From contig NZ_VTKZ01000003.1 in NCBI RefSeq assembly GCF_020514115.1, positions 179,673-243,672 on the forward strand: a DNA stretch of 64,000 nt, written 5' to 3'. The notes below the pieces were generated by a model. It did no database searches. It was not told where the DNA came from and saw nothing but the letters and a program-made list of their open reading frames with translations. This document shows positions 54,289 through 63,512 of the stretch, one piece after another; position 1 is the stretch's first letter, and each line of letters begins with the position of its first letter. The DNA comes from Synechococcus sp. MU1642. GTDB taxonomy: Bacteria; Cyanobacteriota; Cyanobacteriia; PCC-6307; Cyanobiaceae. The translations under genes were made by a program, and so were the position numbers.

Positions 54289-54489
54289 TTATTTGGACTC
54301 AGCTTTCGCTTTTCTGGAAGCTTTGCCTTCGAGGAGTTCCAGCAGCGCTTCCATTTGTGCCATTACACCCCGGACTTCGCCTGCTTCGGGAAGAAGGCCG
54401 TCTTCCATCACTCCCTGGTGCATCTCACGTAGCTCCTGGCGGATGTAGCGCAGGTGGCTCACGACCTGCTCGCGCTTCGATTGCGACAT
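54289..54489 (-). CDS. Small hypothetical protein (66 aa)
   Basis: A 66-residue, highly charged and helical protein: MSQSKREQVVSHLRYIRQEL, then REMHQGVMEDGLLPEAGEVR and a C-terminal helix MAQMEALLELLEGKASRKAK. It has no span or signal. A convincing terminator lies downstream and the region just upstream is AT-rich, so it is probably a real gene. I do not recognise the family. Confidence 0.6.
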   Translation of the reverse strand: MSQSKREQVVSHLRYIRQELREMHQGVMEDGLLPEAGEVRGVMAQMEALLELLEGKASRKAKAESK

Positions 54490-54533
54490 CGGCTACGGGG
54501 GAGTTCAATAACCCCCTTTTACCTCATGGTGGG

Positions 54534-54671
54534 TCAAGTGCGGCGTGATCGTGCGCGACTTATCGCACCGGCTGCAGCGAGCAGCGTGAACGTGAGCAGC
54601 GCTGATGGTCGTGCCACGGTGCTGAATACCACTAGGGCAAATAAGCCAATCAGTGGCAGGCGACGCCGCAA
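54534..54671 (-). CDS. Possible 45-residue membrane protein
   Basis: A short frame directly after tRNA-Ala, with a TTG start at 54671, reads MRRRLPLIGLFALVVFSTVA, then RPSALLTFTLLAAAGAISRA and an arginine-rich end. Two hydrophobic stretches with flanking positive charges look protein-like. There is no ATG and no recognised family, so it may be chance. Confidence 0.3.
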   Translation of the reverse strand: MRRRLPLIGLFALVVFSTVARPSALLTFTLLAAAGAISRARSRRT

Positions 54672-54679
54672 AAGGGCAA

Positions 54680-54752
54680 TGGAGAATAGGGGATTCGAAC
54701 CCCTGACCTCTGCGGTGCGATCGCAGCGCTCTACCAACTGAGCTAAATCCCC
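54680..54752 (-). tRNA. tRNA-Ala (anticodon CGC)
   Basis: A 73-nt cloverleaf on the minus strand. Anticodon arm CTGCG-ATCGCAC-CGCAG gives CGC, reading GCG. The acceptor GGGGATT pairs with ATTCTCC and contains the G3-U70 wobble that identifies alanine tRNAs. The T-arm AGGGG-TTCGAAT-CCCCT is perfect. The anticodon arm contains the octamer GCGATCGC. Confidence 0.94.
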
Positions 54753-54788
54753 GGTGAGCCAACGCTAGCCGGCACGGCCTACGTCAAA

Positions 54789-55019
54789 ATGCAAGCAATG
54801 GCGTCTGAGGACGGCTCGATGCTCACGCAGGAACGGCTGGAGGCTTTTGACGAGGCGTCGACAGCTGAGCTCGCCCGCCGGCTCGAAGAGGACGACTATC
54901 CCTCTCCTTTCGACAGCCTTTCGGATTGGCACCTGCTTCGGGCGCTGGCCATCCACAGGCCCGAACTGATCCTTCCGTACCACCATTTGGTGGATCAAGA
55001 ACCTTTTGATGAAGACTGA
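54789..55019 (+). CDS. DUF2555 family protein
   Basis: A 76-residue soluble protein with the family segments LTQERLEAFDEASTAELARR, EEDDYPSPFDSLSDWHLLRA and a closing LPYHHLVDQEPFDED. It is acidic and helical without known activity, restricted to cyanobacteria as far as I recall. The start may be ATG 54789, 54798 or 54819. Its last 14 bp overlap the coaBC start, so the two are likely co-translated. Confidence 0.82.
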   Translation: MQAMASEDGSMLTQERLEAFDEASTAELARRLEEDDYPSPFDSLSDWHLLRALAIHRPELILPYHHLVDQEPFDED

Positions 55020-56295
55020 GCAGGCATCGCCACTCCGAGGGCGGCGTGTGCTGGTGGCCGTCAGCGGCAGCATTGCTGCTGTTAAGACGCCTTTGCTCGT
55101 CAGTGCGCTGATCAAGGCCGGCGCTGAGGTGCGCTGTCTTGTGACCACAAGTGGTGCTGCCTTGGTGAGCCCCGTCGCGCTTGCCAGCCTTAGTCGTCAT
55201 CGCTGTTACCTCGAAGCAGACCAGTGGAATCCGGCTGCGTCGAGGCCGCTGCACATCGAGTTGGCGGAGTGGGCGGAGTTGACCATCGTCGCGCCCCTAA
55301 GTGCCAGCAGCCTGGCCCGCTGGAGCCAGGGTTCGGCGGACGGGCTGCTCGCCAGCGTTCTGTTGGCAACGGAAGCTCCGGTCATAGCGGCTCCGGCGAT
55401 GAACACAGCCATGTGGCGCCACCCTGCGGTGCAAAGCAACTGGCTGCAGATCCAATCCTTCCCTGGGGTGGTCCCCCTGTTGCCGGCGTCCGGTCTGTTG
55501 GCCTGCGATCGCGTCGGCGATGGGCGCATGGCCGATCCGCTGTTGATTGAGTTAGCGGCAGCGTCCGTGTTCAGCCGCGGCTTGGGCACTCTCGACGTGC
55601 CCCTTGATTGGTCGGGGATGTCTGTTCTTATTTCGGCTGGACCGACCCAAGAGTCCATTGATCCGGTCCGTTTCCTGAGCAACCGCAGCAGCGGTCGAAT
55701 GGGGGTGCTGCTGGCACAGGCGGCACGCTTCCGGGGTGCCACCGTTCATTTGGTGCATGGCCCATTGGGTATCCCCGACGCTTGGCTTGAGGGCCTGCAG
55801 TGCACTGCGGTGGAGAGTGCCGCTGAACTGGGTACAGCTTTGCAATTGGCTCAGCCCCGATCGGATGTGCTTGTGATGGCTGCTGCCGTCGCTGACCTGC
55901 GGCGGGATGTTGCTCCTCCAGGCAAACTGACCAAGTTGGAGCTTCAGCAGGCTCTGACCTCCGGTTGGACCGAGGTGCCTGACCTGCTGTCGAACCTGAT
56001 CCGCCAACGCCATCCTGGACTGTTGGTTCTCGGCTTTTCAGCGCTCACAGGCAGTGATGCCCATTTGCTGGAGCTGGCTGAAAGCAAGCGGCTGGCGAAG
56101 GGCTGCGATCTATTGATGGTGAATCCCGTAGACCGTGACGGTCAGGGTTTTGGGGACCAACCCAATGGGGGCTGGTTGCTGGGAGACGGCTGGAGACGGG
56201 AGCTGCCTGTGACTGCAAAGCTCTCTCTGGCCCATCAATTGCTTGATGCTCTGTTGAAGGCTCGGGATCAGGCCGCGGCGTCGATGGAGTCCTGA
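55009..56295 (+). CDS. coaBC: Bifunctional phosphopantothenoylcysteine decarboxylase / synthase
   Basis: CoaBC makes 4'-phosphopantetheine for coenzyme A. The N-terminal flavoprotein CoaC domain shows VLVAVSGSIAAVKTPLLVSA, and the conserved PAMNTAMWRHPAVQSN loop with the ACDRVGDGRMA cysteine region. The C-terminal CoaB domain starts at ~205 with VLISAGPTQESIDPVRFLSN and RSSGRMGVLLAQAA, then VMAAAVADLR. ATG 55009 follows a TTG at 55006; both overlap the DUF2555 stop. Length (428) is typical. Confidence 0.95.
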   Translation: MKTEQASPLRGRRVLVAVSGSIAAVKTPLLVSALIKAGAEVRCLVTTSGAALVSPVALASLSRHRCYLEADQWNPAASRPLHIELAEWAELTIVAPLSASSLARWSQGSADGLLASVLLATEAPVIAAPAMNTAMWRHPAVQSNWLQIQSFPGVVPLLPASGLLACDRVGDGRMADPLLIELAAASVFSRGLGTLDVPLDWSGMSVLISAGPTQESIDPVRFLSNRSSGRMGVLLAQAARFRGATVHLVHGPLGIPDAWLEGLQCTAVESAAELGTALQLAQPRSDVLVMAAAVADLRRDVAPPGKLTKLELQQALTSGWTEVPDLLSNLIRQRHPGLLVLGFSALTGSDAHLLELAESKRLAKGCDLLMVNPVDRDGQGFGDQPNGGWLLGDGWRRELPVTAKLSLAHQLLDALLKARDQAAASMES

Positions 56296-56537
56296 CCGAG
56301 CAGGTCGATGAAGGTGCGCAGCTGAAGCCTGGGGATGTAGGGCCAACCACCGTTTTTCTCCATCCCCTGCAGAAGTGTGAACAATTTCTGGCGGTTTTCA
56401 GGAAGGCTTTGGCGGAACGGACCGTCCTGAACGTCCCGATGCAGGGCTTCAAGCTCACGCAGCAGGGTGAGGAGTGCTTCTGGATTTCCCCTCAATTCCT
56501 CTGCTATCTCGCCCAGGGTGGCCAGTGCCGGAGCCAT
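56268..56537 (-). CDS. Conserved hypothetical protein (89 aa)
   Basis: An all-helical soluble protein starting at ATG 56537: MAPALATLGEIAEELRGNPE, then ALLTLLRELEALHRDVQDGP, QSLPENRQKLFTLLQGMEKN and a final RLQLRTFIDLLGQDSIDAAA. The frame extends upstream to a TTG at 56603, less likely. I do not recognise the family, but the gene is in the usual codon style of the region. It overlaps the 3' end of coaBC by 28 bp, tail to tail. Confidence 0.68.
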   Translation of the reverse strand: MAPALATLGEIAEELRGNPEALLTLLRELEALHRDVQDGPFRQSLPENRQKLFTLLQGMEKNGGWPYIPRLQLRTFIDLLGQDSIDAAA

Positions 56538-56693
56538 CCGTGCCTGGGTCGAATCGGGATCGTTGGATGTCACGCGCCTTCGACAAGTTGTTGAGAGCTG
56601 CAAAAGGCTAGCCCTGACGTCATTTTTCGCCCTGTAGGATCCGGATCTGACGGCATCCCGTCCCCATTAGCGTTCAGCCGATTGGCTCCTTCC

Positions 56694-57524
56694 ATGCGCA
56701 TCCGTCCTCTGCTGGCCGTCGTGCTGGCGCTCTGCCTCGCGTTCTTCACCACGGCCTGTAGTGGCGACAGTGAAGCCGTTCAGCGTGGTGGATCCAACGT
56801 CACCTACGACGACATCCATAACACCGGCAAAGCCAACGATTGCCCCACGATTGGGGACTCAGCTCGTGGCTCGATTCCTTTGACGATCGGTGGCAGCTAC
56901 GAGCTGCGTGAGATCTGCATGCACCCAGTTCAGGTTTATGCGAAGGAGGAGCCCAAGAACATTCGTCAGCAGGCGGAGTTTGTTGAGGGCAAGATCCTGA
57001 CCCGCTACACCTCCAGCCTCGATTCAGTCTTTGGGGATCTGAAGGTGACGGAATCTGGACTGCAATTCCAGGAGAAAGGCGGCATCGACTTCCAGCCGAT
57101 CACCGTTTTGGTGCCCGGTGGCGAGGAGTTCCCCTTCACCTTCTCCAGCAAGTCTCTCAATGCAACTGCTGATGGCTCGGCGTTGACCACCAGCACCGAC
57201 TTTGAAGGCACCTATCGCACCCCCAGCTACCGCACCAGCAACTTCATCGATCCCAAGGGCAGGGCTCTGACCACCGGTGTTCAGTACGCCCAAGGCCTTG
57301 TGGCACTTGGCGGTGATGACGAGCAACTCGAGAAGGACAACAACAAGCGCTACATCGATGGCGTGGGAACCATGAGTCTTTCCGTCACCAAGGTGGATCC
57401 TGAAACCGGAGAATTCGCTGGTGTGTTCAGCGCTATCCAACCCTCCGACTCCGATATGGGTGGTCGTGAAGTGGTCGACATCAAGATCACTGGTGATCTC
57501 TACGGCCGCCTTGAAGAGGCCTGA
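56694..57524 (+). CDS. psbO: PsbO, manganese-stabilising protein of photosystem II
   Basis: PsbO protects the oxygen-evolving Mn cluster on the lumenal side of PSII. ATG 56694 gives 276 residues. A signal sequence MRIRPLLAVVLALCLAFFTT is followed by ACSGDS, then the mature part with VTYDDIHNTGKANDCPTIGD, the Cys pair (NDCP and REICMHP) that forms the conserved disulfide, and KGRALTTGVQYAQGLVALGG. The Cys in ACSG resembles a lipoprotein cleavage site, though the -3 residue is Thr. A strong terminator follows at 57548. Confidence 0.96.
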   Translation: MRIRPLLAVVLALCLAFFTTACSGDSEAVQRGGSNVTYDDIHNTGKANDCPTIGDSARGSIPLTIGGSYELREICMHPVQVYAKEEPKNIRQQAEFVEGKILTRYTSSLDSVFGDLKVTESGLQFQEKGGIDFQPITVLVPGGEEFPFTFSSKSLNATADGSALTTSTDFEGTYRTPSYRTSNFIDPKGRALTTGVQYAQGLVALGGDDEQLEKDNNKRYIDGVGTMSLSVTKVDPETGEFAGVFSAIQPSDSDMGGREVVDIKITGDLYGRLEEA

Positions 57525-57547
57525 TCAGGCTCATCACAACAGGTTGC

Positions 57548-57571
57548 AAGGGGGCTCAGGCCCCCTTTTTT
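57548..57571 (+). terminator. Intrinsic terminator of psbO
   Basis: Stem AAGGGGGC and GCCCCCTT (8 bp) with loop TCAG, running into six T residues, 24 bp after the psbO stop. Confidence 0.92.
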
Positions 57572-57629
57572 GTGGCCCATTGCAATCCTCCGGCGATCTG
57601 GGAGAATCGCGCGATCTTTCCATGAAGTC

Positions 57630-58802
57630 ATGACCGCCAGTGCTTCTGCTCCCGCCCAGCGATCCGGTGTGATTGCCCCCTATTGCGGAACGCTGGTCGA
57701 TCTGATGGTGGGCGAGGCGGATCGTGCCGCTGTGAAAGCCACCGCGACTAAAACGATCGAGTGTTCTGATCGCAATGCCTGTGATGTGGAGCTGCTGTGC
57801 GTTGGTGGCTTCTCTCCTCTGCGTGGCTTCATGCACCAGGAGGACTACGACGCTGTGGTCAGTGGTCATCGTCTGGCTGCGGGCCAGCTGTTTGGTCTGC
57901 CGATCGTGATGGACACCGATCGCGATGACGTGGTGGTGGGTGACAAGGTGATGCTGACTTACAAGGGCCAGGAACTGGCGGTCCTCGAGGTGGAGGACAA
58001 GTGGGAACCCAACAAAGTTGCTGAAGCCAAGGGCTGCTACGGCACCACCTCCATCGAGCACCCTGCGGTTCGGATGATCACGATTGAGCGCAAGTGTTTC
58101 TACTTGGGTGGAAGCCTCAAGGGTCTTGCTCTGCCCGAGCGGGTGTTCCCCTGCAAGACCCCGGCTGAGGTGCGTGCAGGCCTGCCCGAAGGCGAGGACG
58201 TGGTGGCGTTCCAGTGCCGCAACCCCATTCACCGCGCTCACTACGAACTTTTCACCCGTGCCCTGCATGCACAGAACGTGAGTGATAACGCCGTGGTCCT
58301 CGTCCATCCCACCTGTGGTCCCACCCAGCAGGACGACATCCCTGGTGCTGTTCGCTTCCAGACCTATGAACGTCTGGCGGCCGAGGTGAACAACGACAGC
58401 ATTCGCTGGGCCTACCTGCCTTACGCCATGCACATGGCTGGTCCGCGTGAAGCGCTCCAGCACATGATTATCCGCCGCAACTACGGATGCACCCACTTCA
58501 TCATTGGCCGCGATATGGCCGGCTGCAAATCGTCTCTGACTGGTGACGACTTCTACGGTCCTTACGACGCGCAGAACTTCGCTAAGGAATGCGCTCCCGA
58601 GCTCATGATGGAAACGGTTCCTTCCCTGAACCTCGTCTACACCCAGGAAGAGGGCTATGTGACGGCGGAACATGCCGAAGCCCGTGGCCTGCACGTGAAG
58701 AAGCTCAGCGGCACTCAGTTCCGCAAGATGCTTCGTGGTGGTGAGGAAATTCCCGAATGGTTCGCTTTTAAGAGTGTGGTTGAGGTGCTCCGCGCCTCCT
58801 GA
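57630..58802 (+). CDS. sat: ATP sulfurylase
   Basis: Sat adenylates sulfate to APS, the first step of sulfate assimilation. ATG 57630 (MTASASAPAQRSGVIAPYCG) gives 390 residues. Diagnostic blocks are CVGGFSPLRGFMHQEDYDAV, the active-site QCRNPIHRAHYELFTRAL (QxRNPxHxxH) and FIIGRDMAGCKSSLTGDD. No APS-kinase domain is fused. The frame upstream of 57630 runs into the psbO terminator and is not used. Confidence 0.96.
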   Translation: MTASASAPAQRSGVIAPYCGTLVDLMVGEADRAAVKATATKTIECSDRNACDVELLCVGGFSPLRGFMHQEDYDAVVSGHRLAAGQLFGLPIVMDTDRDDVVVGDKVMLTYKGQELAVLEVEDKWEPNKVAEAKGCYGTTSIEHPAVRMITIERKCFYLGGSLKGLALPERVFPCKTPAEVRAGLPEGEDVVAFQCRNPIHRAHYELFTRALHAQNVSDNAVVLVHPTCGPTQQDDIPGAVRFQTYERLAAEVNNDSIRWAYLPYAMHMAGPREALQHMIIRRNYGCTHFIIGRDMAGCKSSLTGDDFYGPYDAQNFAKECAPELMMETVPSLNLVYTQEEGYVTAEHAEARGLHVKKLSGTQFRKMLRGGEEIPEWFAFKSVVEVLRAS

Positions 58803-58846
58803 ATGCAGAGAACCGGTTTAACATTCCTTCATCTACGAGGCGACCT

Positions 58847-60697
58847 GTGAACAAGCGTTGGCGAAATATCGGCCTCGGGGCCCTTTTGGTCTTGGCGATC
58901 GTTGTGATTGCACCGGCGTTCGTTGGTGGCGGAGGTGGTAGCCAGCCCCAGGTGAACACCATCCGCTACAGCGAGTTCGTTGAGGCGGTGAAGGATGACC
59001 AAATCAGCCGTGTGCTGATTTCTCCGGATCAGGGCACCGCTCAGGTTGTTGAAAACGACGGTCGTCGTGCCCAGGTCAACCTGGCCCCCGATCGTGAGCT
59101 GCTCGGTTTGCTGACCGAACACAGCGTCGATATCGCTGTGCAGCCCTCCCGTCAGACCCCTGGCTGGCAGCAGGCTGCTGGAAGTCTTATCTTCCCGATC
59201 CTTCTGTTGGGCGGACTGTTCTTCCTATTCCGGCGTGCGCAAGGCGGCGGCGGTGGTAATCCCGCGATGCAGTTCGGCAAGAGCAAGGCACGGGTTCAGA
59301 TGGAGCCTTCCACTCAGGTGACCTTCACCGATGTTGCCGGCATTGAAGGAGCAAAACTTGAGCTGACCGAGGTGGTCGACTTCCTCAAGAACCCTGATCG
59401 CTTCACGGCCGTCGGCGCCAAGATCCCCAAAGGGGTTCTGCTTGTGGGGCCTCCCGGCACCGGCAAGACCCTGCTCGCCAAGGCAGTTGCTGGTGAAGCA
59501 GGTGTTCCCTTCTTTTCCATCTCTGGCTCAGAGTTCGTTGAGATGTTTGTTGGCGTTGGTGCCAGCCGTGTTCGCGACCTGTTCGAGCAAGCCAAGAAAA
59601 ATGCTCCCTGCATCGTCTTTATCGATGAGATTGACGCCGTTGGTCGTCAACGTGGTGCAGGCCTTGGCGGTGGCAACGACGAGCGCGAGCAAACGCTGAA
59701 CCAGCTCCTGACGGAGATGGATGGTTTCGAGGGCAATACCGGCATCATCATCGTGGCGGCCACCAACCGCCCGGACGTGCTCGATGCCGCTCTAATGCGC
59801 CCCGGTCGTTTTGATCGTCAGGTCACAGTTGATCGCCCTGACTACTCCGGACGCCTACAGATTCTCGGAGTTCACGCTCGCGGTAAGACCCTCGCTAAGG
59901 ACGTCGATCTCGACAAGGTTGCCCGTCGGACACCGGGTTACACCGGCGCTGATTTGGCCAACCTTCTCAACGAAGCCGCCATCCTTGCGGCCCGTCGCGA
60001 ACTCACCGAAGTGAGCAACGACGAGATCAGTGATGCCATTGAACGTGTGATGGCGGGTCCCGAGAAGAAGGACCGCGTGATGAGCGAGCGTCGCGCCCGC
60101 TTGGTTGCTTTTCACGAGGCTGGTCATGCCCTCGTGGGAGCTCTGATGCCGGATTACGACCCTGTTCAGAAGATCTCCATCATTCCCCGTGGTAACGCTG
60201 GCGGTCTGACCTTCTTCACCCCCAGTGAAGAGAGGATGGAATCGGGCTTGTATTCACGGGCCTACCTCCAGAACCAGATGGCCGTTGCACTTGGCGGCCG
60301 GGTGGCTGAAGAGATTGTCTATGGCGAAGACGAGGTCACCACAGGTGCCTCCAACGATCTTCAGCAGGTTGCTTCAACGGCGCGTCAGATGATCACTCGC
60401 TTCGGAATGAGCGACGAACTGGGTCCCGTTGCTCTTGGGCGTGCGCAAGGTGGCATGTTCCTCGGACGCGACATCGCTGCGGAGCGTGACTTCTCTGAGG
60501 AAACCGCCGCGATGATCGACAAAGAGGTGTCAGAGCTGGTGGATGTTGCTTACAAGCGCGCTACCAAGGTTCTTGTTGACAACCGAGCCGTTCTGGATGA
60601 ATTGGCTGAAATGCTCGTTGAGCAGGAGACTGTTGATGCTGAAGAGCTTCAGGAGCTTCTGATCAAACGTGACGTCCGGGTCGCCGAATACGTCTGA
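58847..60697 (+). CDS. ftsH: ATP-dependent zinc metalloprotease FtsH
   Basis: A 616-residue membrane AAA protease of the type that removes photodamaged D1 in PSII repair. Two N-terminal spans (residues ~6-26 and ~111-127) flank a lumenal domain. Walker A is [19 protein letters not shown] (~203-221), Walker B is [18 protein letters not shown], the second region of homology is [20 protein letters not shown], and the zinc site is [13 protein letters not shown] (~425-437). Start is GTG 58847. Its end overlaps the aldolase gene by 29 bp. Confidence 0.96.
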   Translation: MNKRWRNIGLGALLVLAIVVIAPAFVGGGGGSQPQVNTIRYSEFVEAVKDDQISRVLISPDQGTAQVVENDGRRAQVNLAPDRELLGLLTEHSVDIAVQPSRQTPGWQQAAGSLIFPILLLGGLFFLFRRAQGGGGGNPAMQFGKSKARVQMEPSTQVTFTDVAGIEGAKLELTEVVDFLKNPDRFTAVGAKIPKGVLLVGPPGTGKTLLAKAVAGEAGVPFFSISGSEFVEMFVGVGASRVRDLFEQAKKNAPCIVFIDEIDAVGRQRGAGLGGGNDEREQTLNQLLTEMDGFEGNTGIIIVAATNRPDVLDAALMRPGRFDRQVTVDRPDYSGRLQILGVHARGKTLAKDVDLDKVARRTPGYTGADLANLLNEAAILAARRELTEVSNDEISDAIERVMAGPEKKDRVMSERRARLVAFHEAGHALVGALMPDYDPVQKISIIPRGNAGGLTFFTPSEERMESGLYSRAYLQNQMAVALGGRVAEEIVYGEDEVTTGASNDLQQVASTARQMITRFGMSDELGPVALGRAQGGMFLGRDIAAERDFSEETAAMIDKEVSELVDVAYKRATKVLVDNRAVLDELAEMLVEQETVDAEELQELLIKRDVRVAEYV

Positions 60698-61370
60698 TTT
60701 CGATTCGTCTTCCAACCCTTGGCTGGTGCGGCAGGAGCTCTTTGTGGCTTCCCTGCAGCATCAGCCTCTTTTGTTGGTGATTCGTCCTGAGCCAGACGAC
60801 CTCGAGGCTTCAGGCTCGGGGTCTGGCTTGTTGGAGCAAGTGCAGCAGCTTCATGCTGCAGGACTGCGACATCTCGAGGTGGCCTGGCTTGACCAGCCAG
60901 GCTGGATAGGGTTCATGCAACGAGTGCAGGACCATTGCCCTGAATTGAATCTGGGAGCGGCCTCGGTGACGGTTACCAAGGCGCTCAATGACCTATCGCG
61001 GCTGGATCTCAGCTATGCGATGGCTCCTTGCTGGTGCCCGGAGCTTGTTGAGCAGGCCCGAGGGTTTGGGGTCTTGCTGGTGCCTGGGGTCTTCAGTCCC
61101 ACGGAGGTGCATCAAGCCATGCGGTTCGGCTGTCGTGTCGTCAAACTGTTTCCTGCCGTCAACCTCGGGCCGGGGTATTGGGGCAGCTTGCAGGCACCCC
61201 TCGGCCCACTGCCCTTTGTGATTGCCGCTGGTGGTCTTGAGGTGGGCGATCTCCCTGTATGGCTGGAGGCTGGGCATGGCGCTGTGGCTTTGGGCCGCAG
61301 AGTGGTGGGATCGCCGCCTGCCTTCAAGGCAATTCTCGACTGGTTGCATCAATCGACAAGCCAGCGCTGA
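60669..61370 (+). CDS. eda: KDPG/KHG aldolase-family protein
   Basis: A 233-residue class I aldolase. Its TIM-barrel blocks include LRHLEVAWLDQPGW with the catalytic Glu (~78), NLGAASVTVTKAL, and the Schiff-base lysine in GCRVVKLFPAVNLGPGYW (Lys ~165), then AAGGLEVGDLP. It probably cleaves 2-keto-3-deoxy-6-phosphogluconate in the Entner-Doudoroff route known from cyanobacteria, or hydroxy-oxoglutarate. The start overlaps the ftsH end by 29 bp; a downstream start is also possible. Confidence 0.85.
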   Translation: MTSGSPNTSDFDSSSNPWLVRQELFVASLQHQPLLLVIRPEPDDLEASGSGSGLLEQVQQLHAAGLRHLEVAWLDQPGWIGFMQRVQDHCPELNLGAASVTVTKALNDLSRLDLSYAMAPCWCPELVEQARGFGVLLVPGVFSPTEVHQAMRFGCRVVKLFPAVNLGPGYWGSLQAPLGPLPFVIAAGGLEVGDLPVWLEAGHGAVALGRRVVGSPPAFKAILDWLHQSTSQR

Positions 61371-61411
61371 TGCCAACGACTGGTCGACATGCGTCCAAGG
61401 TGCTACAGATG

Positions 61412-61423
61412 AGATAGCTATCT
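61412..61423. promoter_or_regulatory. 12-bp perfect palindrome, candidate operator
   Basis: AGATAGCTATCT ends 9 bp before the ATG of the RHH-like gene at 61433. A perfect palindrome in this position is well suited to binding a dimeric repressor, possibly the protein encoded just downstream. This is inference from position only. Confidence 0.45.
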
Positions 61424-61432
61424 AACTGCGTC

Positions 61433-61900
61433 ATGTCGCAGCTCACGATCAAGCTCAGCGACAAGGCCGATGCCCTGATCGCTCAGCTTCAGAAGGAGAT
61501 TTTCAATCGCCGGCGCAAGAAGGTTTCGGCCGCAGGGGTTGTGGAGACTCTGGTGGAAAGCGGTGCGAAATCGCAGTCCGACAAGCGTTTTGCCACGTCT
61601 TGGACGAATCTGATCAAGGACATCGAGAAGGCGGCCAAGCTGTCCTATGCCCACGGCAGCAAGCCATCCACCCTCAGTGACGAGGAGTGGGCCCTGGTGT
61701 TGAGTCATCGCAGCCGTGGGGCGACCGGTCGTGCTCGCCGGACAGTGAAGAAAACGATGGCTGCCAAGAAACCAGTCTCAGCCAAGGCTCAGGCCAGCAA
61801 AAAGCCCGCTCGACGCATCCGGACCCGCAGCGCGGCAAAGACGAAAGCGGCCGCAGCGGCGGTGAGCTCCAACGCCAGCACAGCGGTGGGTTCCGTTTGA
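61433..61900 (+). CDS. RHH-like protein with basic Ala/Lys-rich tail
   Basis: A 155-residue protein. The first ~50 residues (MSQLTIKLSDKADALIAQLQ; FNRRRKKVSAAGVVETLVES) resemble a ribbon-helix-helix domain. Residues ~50-95 are helical, and the last ~60 residues are rich in Lys, Arg, Ala and Ser (RARRTVKKTMAAKKPVSAKA), like bacterial histone H1-type tails. It may be a nucleoid-associated or autoregulatory DNA-binding protein. A 12-bp palindrome sits just upstream. It is convergent with aroC, 19 bp away. Confidence 0.7.
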   Translation: MSQLTIKLSDKADALIAQLQKEIFNRRRKKVSAAGVVETLVESGAKSQSDKRFATSWTNLIKDIEKAAKLSYAHGSKPSTLSDEEWALVLSHRSRGATGRARRTVKKTMAAKKPVSAKAQASKKPARRIRTRSAAKTKAAAAAVSSNASTAVGSV

Positions 61901-61919
61901 TCTGACTTGAGGGTGGTGC

Positions 61920-63014
61920 TCACCAAAGGCTGCATTGCCCCTGCTGCCTCAGCAGGTGATCAGCCAGAACGAGTGCCACCATCGCTTCAACCATCGGCAC
62001 GGCCCGAGGCAGAACGCATGGATCGTGCCGTCCTTTCCCTGCGAGTGTGATGGCCTTGCCATCGGAATCGACGGTCTGCTGCTCTTTGCGGATTGTGGCC
62101 GTTGGCTTGAAGGCCACCCGGACCACAATTGGCTCACCATTGCTGATCCCCCCCTGGATGCCACCGGAGTTGTTGGTGGCGGTCTTCAGCCGGCCATCGT
62201 CGCTTGGCATAAAGGCATCGTTGTGTTCGCTGCCCTTCAACAGCGTTCCATCGAAACCGGAACCAATTTCAAATCCCTTGGTGGCCGGCAACGACATCAC
62301 AGCTTTGGCGAGGTCGGCTTCGAGTTTGTCGAACACCGGCATGCCCAGGCCAATCGAGGGATGGCGCACCACGCACTCGATCACCCCGCCGCAGGAATCA
62401 CCCTCGCGGCCAATTGCTTCGATGCGCTCAATCATTCGCTCAGCGATCGCTGGCTCCGGACACCGAACGATGTTGGCCTCCACATCGCTCAGCTGAACCT
62501 GCTGCGGGTCGATGCCTGAGGCTTCAATGGTGTGGATCCGCTTCACCCAGGCCAGGATTTCAGTTCCTGCTGCTTGTTTCAGCAGCTGCTTGGCGATCGC
62601 ACCAGCAGCGACACGGCCGATGGTTTCCCGCGCTGACGCACGTCCCCCACCGCTGCGCGCCTGGATTCCATATTTCGCCTGGTAAGTGGCATCGGCATGG
62701 GATGGCCGGAAGGCGACCGCCATGTCCTTGTAATCCCCGGGTCGTTGGTCCTTGTTCCGCACGACCATGGCGATCGGGGTGCCAAGCGTGGTTTTGCCAT
62801 CCAGCAGGCCACTGAGAATTTCCACCTGGTCCGCTTCCTTGCGCGGGGTGGTGATGTGGCTTTGGCCTGGCTTGCGTCGATCCAGTTCGGCCTGAATCGA
62901 CTCGACGCTGAGGTTTAGCCGTGGTGGACAGCCCTCAACAATCACACCCACCCCTCCTCCGTGGGATTCACCGAAGGTGCTGATCCGGAAGAGGTCGCCG
63001 AAGCTGCTGCCCAT
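61920..63014 (-). CDS. aroC: Chorismate synthase
   Basis: AroC makes chorismate, the last step of the shikimate pathway, using reduced FMN. The 364-residue chain opens [20 protein letters not shown] and contains [40 protein letters not shown] and [20 protein letters not shown] at the end. All FMN- and EPSP-contact blocks are in place. Start ATG 63014 gives the usual MGSSFG; an ATG at 63020 adds two residues. Confidence 0.96.
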   Translation of the reverse strand: MGSSFGDLFRISTFGESHGGGVGVIVEGCPPRLNLSVESIQAELDRRKPGQSHITTPRKEADQVEILSGLLDGKTTLGTPIAMVVRNKDQRPGDYKDMAVAFRPSHADATYQAKYGIQARSGGGRASARETIGRVAAGAIAKQLLKQAAGTEILAWVKRIHTIEASGIDPQQVQLSDVEANIVRCPEPAIAERMIERIEAIGREGDSCGGVIECVVRHPSIGLGMPVFDKLEADLAKAVMSLPATKGFEIGSGFDGTLLKGSEHNDAFMPSDDGRLKTATNNSGGIQGGISNGEPIVVRVAFKPTATIRKEQQTVDSDGKAITLAGKGRHDPCVLPRAVPMVEAMVALVLADHLLRQQGQCSLW

Positions 63015-63053
63015 GGCCATTGATCGATGTGGTGAGGCTACGAAGCCATCGGT

Positions 63054-63512
63054 TCAGATCAACTCCGGATGGGGCAATTTCGGACGTTCTGTCGTGGGTT
63101 GCTGCCGCGCCATCTCGAAATCACAGAAGTCAAACCCCGGCCCCACACAACAGCTCACCAGGGAGTAATCACCCAGACTCCTTGCCGCCTGCCAGGCGTT
63201 GGCAGGAACCACCTTGACGGGGTTGGATGCATGCAAAGCATCACGTTGCAGCCCTGTGCCGTCGGCCTGGCACTGAAAGAGCTCCAGCGTTCCCCCATCA
63301 ATGTGTGTCCAGACTTCTTCTCCACCTATCACCCGATGCCAGCAACTGGTGGCACCGCCGGGCAGCAAAAACAGAATGACCGTCAAGACAGATCGCTCGG
63401 CACCGTCCTGTCGTTGAACTTGGTCTGGGCTGCGATGCAACTCCCGGTACCAGCCCCCCTCCGGATGGGGCATCAAGCCGAGGCGCTGGATCAGTATTTG
63501 TGTCTGATTCAT
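63054..63512 (-). CDS. DUF985 cupin-fold protein
   Basis: A 152-residue cupin. It begins MNQTQILIQRLGLMPHPEGG with the family hallmark HPEGGWYRELHRS, then LPGGATSCWHRVIGGEEVWT, GGTLELFQC and a closing SLVSCCVGPGFDFCDFEMAR. Two His and a Glu in HRVIGGEEVWTH could bind a metal. Substrate unknown. ATG 63512 is chosen because the upstream frame to 63629 lacks cupin similarity. It precedes aroC on the same strand by 39 bp. Confidence 0.85.
   Translation of the reverse strand: MNQTQILIQRLGLMPHPEGGWYRELHRSPDQVQRQDGAERSVLTVILFLLPGGATSCWHRVIGGEEVWTHIDGGTLELFQCQADGTGLQRDALHASNPVKVVPANAWQAARSLGDYSLVSCCVGPGFDFCDFEMARQQPTTERPKLPHPELI

Noticed and set aside
54717..54724. GCGATCGC octamer (HIP1) as a special site in tRNA-Ala
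   Set aside because: The same octamer occurs several times in the window inside ordinary genes, so it carries no local meaning.
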